Shown one piece after another: positions 42,096-52,068 of a DNA stretch of 64,000 nt; position 1 is the first letter of the stretch; the number at the start of each line of letters is the position of its first letter. Source of the DNA: XYD12-FULL-36-8 sp964613805. GTDB lineage: Bacteria; Bacteroidota; Ignavibacteria; Ignavibacteriales; Ignavibacteriaceae. The notes under the pieces are model-generated. The model made no database searches. It saw only the letters and a program-made list of their open reading frames with translations, and had not been told where the DNA came from. The translations under genes were made by a program, and so were the position numbers. The stretch lies in assembly GCA_964613805.1 (NCBI GenBank), contig CAZTJF010000011.1, positions 1 to 64,000 on the forward strand. Direction: 5' to 3'.

Positions 42096-43187
42096 ATGGT
42101 ATCAAATTCATCTTTTGAAAAAAATAAAATTCTTACAATACTCTTGAGTTTGGGAATTGAATTTTTTGCTGTACTTAATCAAATTATCAGAAAAATCCCA
42201 TATCGAAATTCTAATAAGGTTGTCATTATTTCACTCCATAAAATTGGTGATACAATTTTTTCTTTTCCAACTATAAGATTTTTCAGAGAGAAATTTGGAG
42301 ATAATTTAACGATAGTATGTCTAAAATCAACAAAAACACTTTATGATTTACTTGATTTGAATTTAAATATTGTGGTAATACCAGATAAATATTTTTATTT
42401 TAATGGAAGGATGGCTGGCTTTAAAGCGAAAAAAATCCTTCACCAATTGCGCCCAAGGATGATTCTAGATATCAGTGGTGAAATAAATTCTGTTTCCCTA
42501 TTTACTTTTACAAGAACTCATAAAATTAAGGGTCGGTGCGCTAAGTATCTTAAGTCCTTTTACAATGATTATGTCATTAAAGAAGAAAAACCAAGTTTGA
42601 GTGATAGAATTTTCGATGTTGCAAAATTGACTGACCCACAAGCAGTAATCAGTGATTATCAATTACAACCGAAAATTAACCCCATTATAAAAAACATTTG
42701 TATTCATCCTTATGCAGGTTGGAAGGCGAAGGAGTGGAATTTTAACAAATTTATACATTTAGCCGAGGAGTTATCCAAAGAATATTCTTGTACATTTATT
42801 GTTGAGCAGGATTTTATCTCCAGAGATGTGAAAGCTTATATTCTTACTAAAAATATTGAAATTAAAATAACTCATACTCTATCCGAATTAATCGCAGAAA
42901 TAAGAAATTGCGATTTATTCATTGGTAATGACAGTGGTCCAGCAAATATAGCTTTTACTTTGAGGAAACAAACATTTGTTATTTATGGTCCGGTTAATCC
43001 AAAATACTGTTTTACTCCCGCACCAAATACAAGCTATATCTCTAAACAATTGAAATGTACACCGAAGGGATTAGAGCATTATTGTTTTACAAATGCCGGT
43101 AGAAAAGGATGTCCTTCATTCGAATGCATGAATCAATTAAGCGTTTCGGAAGTATTGGAAGCCGTGACTAAATTAATTAATAAATAA
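42096..43187 (+). CDS. Family 9 glycosyltransferase (heptosyltransferase-like)
   Basis: 363 residues from the ATG at 42096 (a TTG 6 bases earlier is less likely). VVIISLHKIGDTIFSFPTIRFFREKFGD is the GT9 N-terminal nucleotide fold and LFIGNDSGPANIAFTL...FVIYGPVNP the donor site; the Cys-rich tail HYCFTNAGRKGCPSFECM is typical. GT9 enzymes usually add heptose to LPS core; here the acceptor is unknown. Preceded by 220 bases of AT-rich DNA. Confidence 0.85.
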   Translation: MVSNSSFEKNKILTILLSLGIEFFAVLNQIIRKIPYRNSNKVVIISLHKIGDTIFSFPTIRFFREKFGDNLTIVCLKSTKTLYDLLDLNLNIVVIPDKYFYFNGRMAGFKAKKILHQLRPRMILDISGEINSVSLFTFTRTHKIKGRCAKYLKSFYNDYVIKEEKPSLSDRIFDVAKLTDPQAVISDYQLQPKINPIIKNICIHPYAGWKAKEWNFNKFIHLAEELSKEYSCTFIVEQDFISRDVKAYILTKNIEIKITHTLSELIAEIRNCDLFIGNDSGPANIAFTLRKQTFVIYGPVNPKYCFTPAPNTSYISKQLKCTPKGLEHYCFTNAGRKGCPSFECMNQLSVSEVLEAVTKLINK

Positions 43188-43206
43188 AAGAAAATTCCTA
43201 TAACAA

Positions 43207-44334
43207 ATGAAATTACTTGTACTATCTCAAGATTATCCTGATGAATCTGATTCACAAAAATTTGGTTATGTTCATTCGCGTAATAAATATTACATCGCGG
43301 CAGGTCTAAATGTACTGGTTTTAGCTTTTAACGCACAAAAAGAATATATATTCGAGACTGTTACTGTTACAAATGCTGATTCGTTCAAACGAAAATTTGA
43401 TATTAATTTATTTGATGCAATTATTTCACATGCTCCAAATTGGCGAAACCATTTACGATTTTTGTATACGCATGAAAAAACGAAAAGAATTTTCTTTTTT
43501 ATCCATGGTCATGAAGCATTGAAACGATCAGATTATTATCCATTGCCATATCCTAAGTTTAGATCAAAGTTTTTCTTTCTAAAACGAGGCATCGTGAATT
43601 TATATGATAATCTTAAATTGATTGCATTGAAAAATTATTTTACTAAAAGATTATTATCACAACAAGTAAAACTGATTTTTGTGAGCGAATGGATGAAAAA
43701 TGAGTTTTTAAGAAATATTAATATCTGGAGCGAACTTATCGAAAATAATTCAGTAATAATTTATAATTGTGCTGCAAAAGAATTATTAGATTTTAAGTAT
43801 AATTGCTCATCAATGGAAAAAATAAAAATCATAACCATTCGTCAATTTGATAACCCTAAGTATGCGGTGGATTTAGTGTTAAAAGCAGCTAATGATAATC
43901 CTCAATTCGAATTTCATCTATTCGGATATGGTAAATTTTTTGAGGACGTTATTGTTCCGATTAATTTGAAAATTTTTAATAAATTCTTCGACCACCAAAG
44001 TATGCCAGACTTATTAAATCAATATACAGCTGCTTTCATGCCAACTCGTTTAGATTCACAAGGTGTAATGATGTGTGAAATGGCAAGCTATGGAATTCCA
44101 CTGATAACATCTGACTTACCAATCTGTCATGAAATGCTGAAAGGATTCTCGAACGTGTTTTTTATATCTAACAATTCAGAGAAAATACCGTTGGAAGATT
44201 TTATCAATAGCATTAATCTCAATTCCAAAAATAATAAAGACAAATTTTCATTCGAAAATACTGTTTTATCAGAGATTAAATATTTCAATCGAATATTATT
44301 TGGATCCGAATTTGTTTTTAATAGGGATAGGTGA
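43207..44334 (+). CDS. Family 4-type glycosyltransferase
   Basis: 375 residues, GT-B fold. MKLLVLSQDYPDESDSQKFGYVHSR resembles the acceptor domain of GT4 enzymes, HAPNWRNHL and IFFFIHGHEALKR follow, and AFMPTRLDSQGVMMCEMASYGIP is the E-x7-E donor-sugar motif. Follows the GT9 gene by 19 bases in the same direction. Donor and acceptor unknown. Confidence 0.82.
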   Translation: MKLLVLSQDYPDESDSQKFGYVHSRNKYYIAAGLNVLVLAFNAQKEYIFETVTVTNADSFKRKFDINLFDAIISHAPNWRNHLRFLYTHEKTKRIFFFIHGHEALKRSDYYPLPYPKFRSKFFFLKRGIVNLYDNLKLIALKNYFTKRLLSQQVKLIFVSEWMKNEFLRNINIWSELIENNSVIIYNCAAKELLDFKYNCSSMEKIKIITIRQFDNPKYAVDLVLKAANDNPQFEFHLFGYGKFFEDVIVPINLKIFNKFFDHQSMPDLLNQYTAAFMPTRLDSQGVMMCEMASYGIPLITSDLPICHEMLKGFSNVFFISNNSEKIPLEDFINSINLNSKNNKDKFSFENTVLSEIKYFNRILFGSEFVFNRDR

Positions 44335-44429
44335 GAAGATTCTCCAATTCATTTGATGCAGAAATACTCAAATGATTTATTAATAGTACCCGTTAAATAA
44401 TTCAAATAAAAATAAATAGAAAAATATTT

Positions 44430-45317
44430 ATGAATTGTCCTCTTTGTAATAATCAAATTCCTATTGTAATAGGGGATCCAATAACTAACCGAAAAGCAGC
44501 TCGGTTCATCAGACAAGATTATAAGGTTGTCAAATGTAACCAATGTGAATTTTATTTTGTCAGCCCTAAAATTGATTTATCAATTGAGGAGTGGGCACAA
44601 CTATATGGCAACGAATATTTTCTAGTCCTAAATAAGTGGTACAACAAACAAAGAATAACCGATGTTCAAATTCGTATTAAAAAGATGAGTAAATTAAATG
44701 GCATTAGTAATGTTAATTTTTTGGATCTTGGATGCGGTGAAGGATTAGCTTTAATCGAATCGCACCAAAAAAATTGGAATACTTTCGGAAGTGATATTTC
44801 TGATAACAGAGTGGATGGCGCAAAACAAAAAGGTATCACTTTTAATCTGGGAGATATATTCAACGCAAGATATCCTGATAATTTTTTTGATTTAGTTCAC
44901 ATGGATTCTGTACTCGAACATGTAATTAATCCTGTTGAGTATCTCAAAGAACTGAATCGGATCACGAGAAAAAACTCAGTTATATATATTGGGGTCCCAA
45001 ACGAAGACAGTTTATTTGATAATTTTAGACAGTTTCTCTTCAAGTATACTGGTAAATCTAAGCTATCGGCAAAAATAAGACCTTTTGAAACTCCATTTCA
45101 CATTAACGGATTTACAAAAAAATCATTGGAAATAATTGCTAACTTAGCTGGCCTTGAAGTTATTGAAATAAAAAACTTCGCTACGCATTTTGAATATAAA
45201 AAGTATCCATTCATGAGCCGAGGATTTTTAATCCATTTTTTAACATTACCAATAGATATAGCAGCCATACCTTTGAAGATGGAAAAATACTTTGCGGTTT
45301 ACTTGAGGAAGAACTAG
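44430..45317 (+). CDS. SAM-dependent methyltransferase with N-terminal zinc ribbon
   Basis: 295 residues. The N-terminus has CPLCNNQ and, 30 residues on, CNQCEFYFV, a two-knuckle zinc-binding ribbon; VNFLDLGCGEGLALIESHQ is SAM motif I and FDLVHMDSVLEHVINPVEYLKEL follows. This layout is common in C-methyltransferases of nucleotide sugars and O-antigen loci. It converges on and overlaps the polymerase gene by 4 bases. Confidence 0.85.
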   Translation: MNCPLCNNQIPIVIGDPITNRKAARFIRQDYKVVKCNQCEFYFVSPKIDLSIEEWAQLYGNEYFLVLNKWYNKQRITDVQIRIKKMSKLNGISNVNFLDLGCGEGLALIESHQKNWNTFGSDISDNRVDGAKQKGITFNLGDIFNARYPDNFFDLVHMDSVLEHVINPVEYLKELNRITRKNSVIYIGVPNEDSLFDNFRQFLFKYTGKSKLSAKIRPFETPFHINGFTKKSLEIIANLAGLEVIEIKNFATHFEYKKYPFMSRGFLIHFLTLPIDIAAIPLKMEKYFAVYLRKN

Positions 45318-46747
45318 ATACTTTTTCTCTTTATTAATTTTAATTGCCCAACTTTACTCTGGTAAAGAAAAATAACTGACATAAAAACAATCCAAAAAGG
45401 TAAATCTCGTGTAATAAAACCATAGGTTATTATACCAGTCACTTCAAAAAATGCTCTAATAAAAATTCCTGCTCCAATACCAACAGATGCAGCAACTAAA
45501 AAAAAGTTTATTGTTTTCTCCTTTTTCTCAAATGACAAAGTTTTTAATGTAAAATAAAAATATAACAAAAAGATTAAGATCGCACAGATAAATCCTAAGA
45601 CTCCGTTTTCTGCTGTCCACAATAAGAAAAAATTGTGTGGATGTGGTCTGCCTACTGACCATGAACTTGATTCATACAATTGGGTTACCAACGATGACAT
45701 ATACGTAAAGAAATATTTATCAAACAGTTCAGGACCTACTCCAAAATATGGATGATCTGTAATTACATCTATTCCTGCATTCCAGAAATATTCTCGATTT
45801 CCAATTCTTTCTAATCGAAAATACAGTGTTAAAAAATCCTGAATTTCTGATGAAATAAATGATAATATTATTAATATTGAGAAGATTCCTACTACCTTAA
45901 AAAATATTTTTTTATTAATTAGAAAAATGGTTATTCCTGACGCTATAAAGGTTCCAATAATACTTGAACGGGAATCAGAAACAAATAAAAGCGCTACTGA
46001 AAGTAATAATGTAAAAGTTAGAATGGATTTAATAAAAGATGAATGCTTATAGCTTCTGAAGAATAGAGCAATATTAATCGGTATTGTGATTAACAATAAC
46101 AACCCAACATAGTTTGGATTTTCATATATCCCACCATATCGAACTATTATACGTTCAAATAAAAATAATGTAAATCCGGTTTTAGAGATATCTATGAGTA
46201 TCGAGATACCGACTATTAAAACACTAATGAATATAGCCGCAATGTATTTTTCAATTGTCCTTTCATTTTGAATTATTGAGTAGTAAAAATAACAAATCAC
46301 AAAGAAGAGGATTTGTCTCAAAACTGCTGAAAGAGTTGAAAATGTGTTAATTGAAAATGCTGAGGAAATTGATATGGTAATAATTAAAAATATAACGAAA
46401 TAAATAACCAGGTAAGGAATTTTAGGATAATTTCTAAAATTCAATCCATATTTTCTAAAAAAAATTAGAGCTAAAGTAAGAAATAATATGAGATTCAAAT
46501 ATGTTCGAAACTTTTCATATTCAGACCCAGTAATAATTAAATATACGATTATAGATAGAGGTACAAGAAATTGTTCTCTGAACAAGAAGAGAGAAATTAA
46601 AAAAATAAAGAGAAGTAAAAGAATGAATAAATGTTGAGAAAACAGTACACAGAATATTGAAATGAACAAGCTAATGAGCAAATAAAATTTAAAATCATTT
46701 GCCAAAATAAAATTTAGATTATTCATTCCACGAAACTCAGTTATCAT
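45314..46747 (-). CDS. O-antigen polymerase/ligase-like membrane protein (Wzy/WaaL type)
   Basis: 477 residues from the ATG at 46747, which overlaps the flippase stop as ATGA; a further in-frame ATG lies at 46726. At least eleven hydrophobic spans and a periplasmic loop with WNAGIDVITDHPYFGVGPELF and RPHPHNFFLLWTAENGVLGF, the Wzy_C signature shared by polymerases and ligases. It either polymerises the repeat unit or attaches it to its acceptor. Last gene of the export operon. Confidence 0.82.
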   Translation of the reverse strand: MITEFRGMNNLNFILANDFKFYLLISLFISIFCVLFSQHLFILLLLFIFLISLFLFREQFLVPLSIIVYLIITGSEYEKFRTYLNLILFLTLALIFFRKYGLNFRNYPKIPYLVIYFVIFLIITISISSAFSINTFSTLSAVLRQILFFVICYFYYSIIQNERTIEKYIAAIFISVLIVGISILIDISKTGFTLFLFERIIVRYGGIYENPNYVGLLLLITIPINIALFFRSYKHSSFIKSILTFTLLLSVALLFVSDSRSSIIGTFIASGITIFLINKKIFFKVVGIFSILIILSFISSEIQDFLTLYFRLERIGNREYFWNAGIDVITDHPYFGVGPELFDKYFFTYMSSLVTQLYESSSWSVGRPHPHNFFLLWTAENGVLGFICAILIFLLYFYFTLKTLSFEKKEKTINFFLVAASVGIGAGIFIRAFFEVTGIITYGFITRDLPFWIVFMSVIFLYQSKVGQLKLIKRKSI

Positions 46748-48282
46748 GATACACGATAAGAAATCCATACCTGTTTTATTAGATTTATGGAATAATCCTT
46801 AATCCAATAAGCATTAAAAATATAGATTGAAATAAAAATGACTATGTTAACAGGTGAAATAAATTTAACGTCCATTAAAAATGCTTTGGAAATTATATCT
46901 GAAATAATATAGCTCAATAACGAATTGCTGATGTAAATTAGGTTACTTTTCCAGAATATGCTATTTAATGGAATTTTAATTTTACTCGTCAGCACGAATA
47001 ATGCTGCAATACAAAGAAATGAATAAGAGATTGTAGAACTTAATGCAAGTCCGTCATGTTTCATGGGAATAACCATGATAAAATTCAAAATTAACTTGAT
47101 GATAATGCCCAGCAAAGAAATAAATAATAACTGCTTAATTAATCGAGCCCCATAAAATATTTTGTTAAATATTGCATAGACAGAATAAAAAATTAAACTC
47201 AATGAGAAATATTGCAATGCACTGAAAGTCATTTGAGTATCAGCAGCTAAAAAATTTCCTCTCTGAAAAAAAAGTTTTATTACAAAATCACCATAGAAAA
47301 AAAACACTAAACAGATGGGAGCAAATAAGAATGTATTCACATGAATTGAATCGTTCACTTTCTTCACAAACGTATCCGGAACTTTTCGCTGTAAATTTTC
47401 TGCAAAAGCTGGAAAGATTGCTGTTGAAAGGGCAACCGATAAAATCGCGATTGGCAAATAAAATACAGTAATTGCATAATTCAAAGCGGCAATTCCACCA
47501 GGCTCAACTTTATCGTAAAAATATCTATCAATAATTAAATAAAATTGACCAATAACCTCGATTACAATAATTAATAGTAAACTAGAGTTTGCATAAGTGC
47601 CGATCCATGAAAATAAATTTTTATAAATCAAGTGAAAGTCTAAAATAAAAAAAGTGCGGACTTTCGACACTAAAAAAAGAAACTGCATTAAACTTCCAAC
47701 AAGATAAGCTATGGGGATCACAATAGTCCCAATATTTTTGCTTAATAAGGGAACTAAGATTATTACACAAACATTAGCAAACAATTGTGCATATGCAGGT
47801 CTAGAAAATTTCTTAAGTGCTTGAAGATGGGCATTAATTATTGAAATTGCAGCATTTATCGGAATGGTAAAAATAAATATCCGAAAAATAATAAGAGCAA
47901 TTCTTACCTTATTCGGTTCAGCACCTACTAAATAAAATTTTAATAAATAATCTGAAAGAAGAAAAAGGATAAGGGACAAAATGAGTCCCCCAGTAAAAAA
48001 TAATGTTACTATCCGAATAAATAATTCTTTCTCCTTTTGGAACCCCTCTTTTCTAACGAGTGAATAAATCGGAATGTAAAAATTCTGTCCTAAATACAAT
48101 AAGACTGAATTGATGGTAACTGGAAATACTGCTGCGATTAGGTAAATTTCAAATTCTGAACCTAATCCAAAATATGCGGCAAAGACTACTTCTCTTAAAA
48201 ATCCGAACCCTCTAGATAAAATCCCTATTATTGTTATTAATATGGAAGCACCGGCAATCGTCGAGGTGAATTTCTCAGACAT
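46744..48282 (-). CDS. MurJ/MviN-type lipid-linked oligosaccharide flippase
   Basis: 512 residues with about fourteen membrane spans. IGILSRGFGFLREVVFAAYFGLG and AALNYAITVFYLPIAILSVAL are MviN-like. MurJ translocates lipid II, but the place between UDP-sugar decarboxylase and polymerase suggests the lipid-linked polysaccharide unit (Wzx role). It starts 3 bases after the upstream stop. Confidence 0.8.
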   Translation of the reverse strand: MSEKFTSTIAGASILITIIGILSRGFGFLREVVFAAYFGLGSEFEIYLIAAVFPVTINSVLLYLGQNFYIPIYSLVRKEGFQKEKELFIRIVTLFFTGGLILSLILFLLSDYLLKFYLVGAEPNKVRIALIIFRIFIFTIPINAAISIINAHLQALKKFSRPAYAQLFANVCVIILVPLLSKNIGTIVIPIAYLVGSLMQFLFLVSKVRTFFILDFHLIYKNLFSWIGTYANSSLLLIIVIEVIGQFYLIIDRYFYDKVEPGGIAALNYAITVFYLPIAILSVALSTAIFPAFAENLQRKVPDTFVKKVNDSIHVNTFLFAPICLVFFFYGDFVIKLFFQRGNFLAADTQMTFSALQYFSLSLIFYSVYAIFNKIFYGARLIKQLLFISLLGIIIKLILNFIMVIPMKHDGLALSSTISYSFLCIAALFVLTSKIKIPLNSIFWKSNLIYISNSLLSYIISDIISKAFLMDVKFISPVNIVIFISIYIFNAYWIKDYSINLIKQVWISYRVS

Positions 48283-48285
48283 TTT

Positions 48286-49230
48286 TTATGTGGGAATAAC
48301 CTTCTTAAAGAAATCAATTGTAATTTTTAATCCCTCACTTCGCGATACCTTCGGTTCCCACCCGAGCACTCTTTTAGCTTTTGAAATATCAGGCTGCCGA
48401 ACTTTAGGATCATCTTCAGGCAATTCATGAAATGATAATTTACTTTTTGAACCCGTTATTTTGATCACCTCTTCAGCAAATTGCTTTATTGTTATCTCTT
48501 CGGGATTGCCAATGTTAACAGGGTATACCTCATTGGACATCAGAAGTTTAAAAATGCCATCAACTAAATCGGACACGTAACAAAAACTTCTGGTCTGAGA
48601 ACCATCGCCAAATACAGATATGTCTTCACCGCGCAGTGCTTGACCAACAAATGCTGGTAGTGCTCTTCCATCATCTAATCGCATTCGTGGACCGAATGTA
48701 TTGAATATTCGCACGATACGGGTATCAACGCCATGATAACGATGATATGCCATTGTTATTGCCTCAGCAAATCTTTTTGCCTCATCATAAACTCCGCGAG
48801 GACCGATGGGATTTACATTCCCCCAATAGTCTTCACTTTGAGGATGAATTGCAGGGTCACCATAAACTTCGGAAGTTGAAGCAAGCAGAATTCTTGCTTT
48901 CTTCTCTTTAGCAAGTCCCAAAACTTTGTGTGTACCAAGTGAACCAACTTTAAGTGTCTGGATCGGAAACTTTAAATAATCAATCGGGCTGGCTGGTGAT
49001 GCAAAATGTAAAATGTAATCTATCCTCTCTGGAACAAAAATGTAATTTGTTACATCATGTTTTGCAAAATGAAAATTTTCATTTCCAAAAAGATGTGATA
49101 TATTCTCAAGATTACCCGTGAGAAGATTATCTATACAAATTACCTTCAAACCTTCCTTAATTAAACGATCACAAAGGTGTGAACCTAAAAAACCAGCACC
49201 GCCGGTTACAACTGCTGTATGTTTAAACAA
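48286..49230 (-). CDS. UDP-glucuronate decarboxylase-like SDR (UDP-xylose synthase type)
   Basis: 314 residues from TTG with GAGGAG upstream. AVVTGGAGFLGSHLCDRL binds NAD; LHFASPASPIDYLKFPIQTL, STSEVYGDPAIHPQ, GPRGVYDEAKRFAEAI (YxxxK) and NTFGPRMRLDDGRA are the conserved UXS pattern. The enzyme would convert UDP-GlcA to UDP-xylose or a 4-keto pentose, a building block for the encoded polysaccharide. Within the tight export operon. Confidence 0.9.
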   Translation of the reverse strand: MFKHTAVVTGGAGFLGSHLCDRLIKEGLKVICIDNLLTGNLENISHLFGNENFHFAKHDVTNYIFVPERIDYILHFASPASPIDYLKFPIQTLKVGSLGTHKVLGLAKEKKARILLASTSEVYGDPAIHPQSEDYWGNVNPIGPRGVYDEAKRFAEAITMAYHRYHGVDTRIVRIFNTFGPRMRLDDGRALPAFVGQALRGEDISVFGDGSQTRSFCYVSDLVDGIFKLLMSNEVYPVNIGNPEEITIKQFAEEVIKITGSKSKLSFHELPEDDPKVRQPDISKAKRVLGWEPKVSRSEGLKITIDFFKKVIPT

Positions 49231-49232
49231 AA

Positions 49233-50384
49233 TTAAATCTCCTCAGATTTTTTCTTTTTATAATTTATCATTTTCATCTCCTGCACTATGAAGAACATAG
49301 ACATCAGAAGAAAAACAAATATTCCACCAAGAATTGTAGAAAAAATTAATCTTGGTCCCGATGCTTTTAAAGGTGGGATTGCTTCATCTAACACTTCAAC
49401 TGTAGGAAGATCTCTATTTTCCTGAATTCGCTCTTTAAAATATTGCTGCTGGAGCAATAAATAAACTTCATTCTGAATTTTTACTTCTCGAACAAGCGTT
49501 GCTAATTCCTTTCCAAGTTCAGGAATATCTTTAAAGGCAACTAAGTAATCTTGATTTCCCATTTCCATTTTATTGTATTGGTTTCGCAGCTCCTGCAATT
49601 TACTCTTAAGAGTAAATAGAGTCTTGCTATCTTCTCTAAGATTAGGTTGAAGCATTCCAAGTTCAATTTCGGTTTTAACAATGTCCGATTTAAGCTCTGC
49701 AGCAGCATCAATCGCCGCTTTTACCTGTTCAGGCAGTGCTACGGTTTTATTTTTCTTCTGAAATAACATTAAAGCATTCTCTGCTGAATCAAGAAGAGAT
49801 TTGGTTTGCTCTAACTGTGTTTCAATATAAATGCGGGCACGTTTTGCTTTTGATGAAAGTTTTTCCCTATTGATTATATCAAGAGACTGAACAAATGAGT
49901 TTGAAAGCGCTGCGGACAGCTTTTTAATCGAATCATTTTGTGAAGTAAACAATGGAAACAAAGATGTGGAAGCATTCACACTTAGTTTGAGAATTCCCTC
50001 TTTATTTATATCAATACTTAACTTTTCTGTCAGTATTTTTGCTGCTTCAATTTCAGTCTTAGCATCGTAAAATTTTTTGAGGTTGTGTTTTTTTACAACA
50101 TATAAAGCGGCCGATCGGCTCTTCAACATTTCCATAAAAAGCTGTGCATTAGCGTTTGACATTCCAGAGGTAATTAAACTTGAAATATCTTCTCCACCGA
50201 GTAAACTGCTCAACCCACCCATCTGATTATTTTTTTCGGGTGGAAGAATTGTTACAGGAGATTCGTATGAAACTGGATAAACCAGAAGTAAAATAAGGAA
50301 TAAAAAAATAGATGATAATATCGTAACCTTGATAATTGGTATACGATGCAATATTATTGTATTAAGTATTTCGTGATAACTCAT
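49233..50384 (-). CDS. Wzz-type chain-length determinant protein
   Basis: 383 residues with N-terminal span (IIKVTILSSIFLFLILLLVY) and C-terminal span (LIFSTILGGIFVFLLMSMFF) and a long, mostly helical periplasmic part between them. A proline-rich VEVLDEAIPPLKAS precedes the second span, the usual Wzz motif. No kinase domain. It controls chain length of the exported glycan together with the Wza-like gene 3 bases upstream. Confidence 0.88.
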   Translation of the reverse strand: MSYHEILNTIILHRIPIIKVTILSSIFLFLILLLVYPVSYESPVTILPPEKNNQMGGLSSLLGGEDISSLITSGMSNANAQLFMEMLKSRSAALYVVKKHNLKKFYDAKTEIEAAKILTEKLSIDINKEGILKLSVNASTSLFPLFTSQNDSIKKLSAALSNSFVQSLDIINREKLSSKAKRARIYIETQLEQTKSLLDSAENALMLFQKKNKTVALPEQVKAAIDAAAELKSDIVKTEIELGMLQPNLREDSKTLFTLKSKLQELRNQYNKMEMGNQDYLVAFKDIPELGKELATLVREVKIQNEVYLLLQQQYFKERIQENRDLPTVEVLDEAIPPLKASGPRLIFSTILGGIFVFLLMSMFFIVQEMKMINYKKKKSEEI

Positions 50385-50387
50385 ACC

Positions 50388-51995
50388 TTACCTCGTTGCT
50401 ACAATTACTGCAACAGTTGCTGCTATTACAGTAGCCACTTGTCCCAGCACTTGTAATGATATTGAAAACACATCCCAAAATTTTGGTCCCGGTGGTTTTT
50501 CAGGTACCCAAACTGCATCGCCCGGTTCTATGTTTTCAACATCTTCATCATCAATCCATTCACCGGTGTTGGACTTAATCACCCTCACATCGCCTTCAAT
50601 TGCCCGCCATCCAAATCCGCCAGCAAGTCTAATATAGTCATCTACAGTATAATTCTTATTGTAAACTACATTACCAGGATTTACAACCTGTCCTAATAAA
50701 GTCACATAATTTTTTGCTTCGGGCACACTTATTACATCACCCCGCTTCAATACAACATCTTCATTTAGATTATTTCTAATAAATAGCTCTTCAAAATCAA
50801 CCACCACTTTCCCTTTTCGTTGACGTGATTTCGCTTTTAAATAATCATATTCATCGTCGGTCATATCAGCACGCAAAATTAATTTTAATCTTTCATATTC
50901 GGGATCAATATCTAATTCACCAGTTGTTCTTGATAGAGATGCATCTTTAAGTGAAGCATCCTTTCGAAATCCACCTGCAGCAGTAATTACTTCAGATAAC
51001 TTAGTTTGGTCCTCCTCAATTTTATAAACTCCCGGATAATTGACCCACCCATCAATTCGTATGAAATTATCTATGTAATACTCGGGAATAAAGCGAACAA
51101 TAACATGATCTTTGAATTTAAGCAACATGTTGCTTTCAACAATTTGCTTGAAGGAATAATAGTAACTTTTTTGGGTTTTCCCTTTTTCATCATACCTGAC
51201 AATCTCGATTGAATCAGTTTTCGCGTTAAACAAAAATCCGCCTGCAAGCTTGATAAGATCATTTATACTTTCACCTTCAAGAAATTCATATGTTGCAGGA
51301 AATTTTACGGGACCCGAAATTGTAACAACCTTGTCCAATTTATCAATGAAAACTACATCACCATCATTTAAATGCGGGTTATTTGTTTTATCTCCGTATC
51401 TCAGAAATTTTAGAAAATCATAATAGTTTAACTCGCCATTAACATCTTTAATTTGAACATTCCGAAAACTTGAAGTCGGATTTAATCCTGCCGAATTAAG
51501 AAGTAAATCCAAAAGTTTTGCATTACTCTCCGTCACAACAGATACTGGTTTTTGAACATCACCCACAAGAAACACTTTTATTTTTTTAAGATTTGCCAAA
51601 GAAATAAATATCTCAACATTTCGATAATATTTTTCAAGTGTTGATTTGATCTTTTCTCTCGCTTGTGTAAGAGTTAAACTCCTTAGGTTTATACCACCAA
51701 CTTTAGGAATGAATAAATAATTTTCGTTATTGACAAAAAGATTGAATGTCACTTCTTCAATTCCGCTGATAGATATAAAAATGTTTTCACCAGGACCAAT
51801 TTTATACTGATCTGGATCTATACTGGCTTCTCCAATGCCCGGCTCAATTAAGTTTTTAAGAGAATCTCTTGAAATTTGAAATGATCGTTCTTTATAATCA
51901 GGATTGTTTTGAGCAACTTGATATTTTGGAAAAATCGCTATAAGTATTAACAAAAGGAAAAGATGAGGCATTATACTATTTTTTATTAGAATCAT
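50388..51995 (-). CDS. Polysaccharide export protein with SLBB domains (Wza-like)
   Basis: 535 residues. Signal peptide near MPHLFLLLILIAIFPKYQVAQ (alternative start 51971). A Poly_export domain begins DQYKIGPGENIFISISG, then repeated SLBB units such as VFLVGDVQKPVSV, VVTISGPVKFPATYEF, IDGWVNYPGVY and VTLLGQVVNPGNV, and a C-terminal hydrophobic helix (VLGQVATVIAATVAVIVA). Wza-like proteins form the outer-membrane export pore. First gene of the minus-strand export operon. Confidence 0.9.
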   Translation of the reverse strand: MILIKNSIMPHLFLLLILIAIFPKYQVAQNNPDYKERSFQISRDSLKNLIEPGIGEASIDPDQYKIGPGENIFISISGIEEVTFNLFVNNENYLFIPKVGGINLRSLTLTQAREKIKSTLEKYYRNVEIFISLANLKKIKVFLVGDVQKPVSVVTESNAKLLDLLLNSAGLNPTSSFRNVQIKDVNGELNYYDFLKFLRYGDKTNNPHLNDGDVVFIDKLDKVVTISGPVKFPATYEFLEGESINDLIKLAGGFLFNAKTDSIEIVRYDEKGKTQKSYYYSFKQIVESNMLLKFKDHVIVRFIPEYYIDNFIRIDGWVNYPGVYKIEEDQTKLSEVITAAGGFRKDASLKDASLSRTTGELDIDPEYERLKLILRADMTDDEYDYLKAKSRQRKGKVVVDFEELFIRNNLNEDVVLKRGDVISVPEAKNYVTLLGQVVNPGNVVYNKNYTVDDYIRLAGGFGWRAIEGDVRVIKSNTGEWIDDEDVENIEPGDAVWVPEKPPGPKFWDVFSISLQVLGQVATVIAATVAVIVATR

Positions 51996-52068
51996 TTTTA
52001 CTTTTCATTGTCAAAATAATTTACTTAGGAAAATTTGACGGATAAAATTATTAAATAATCGCTCATCT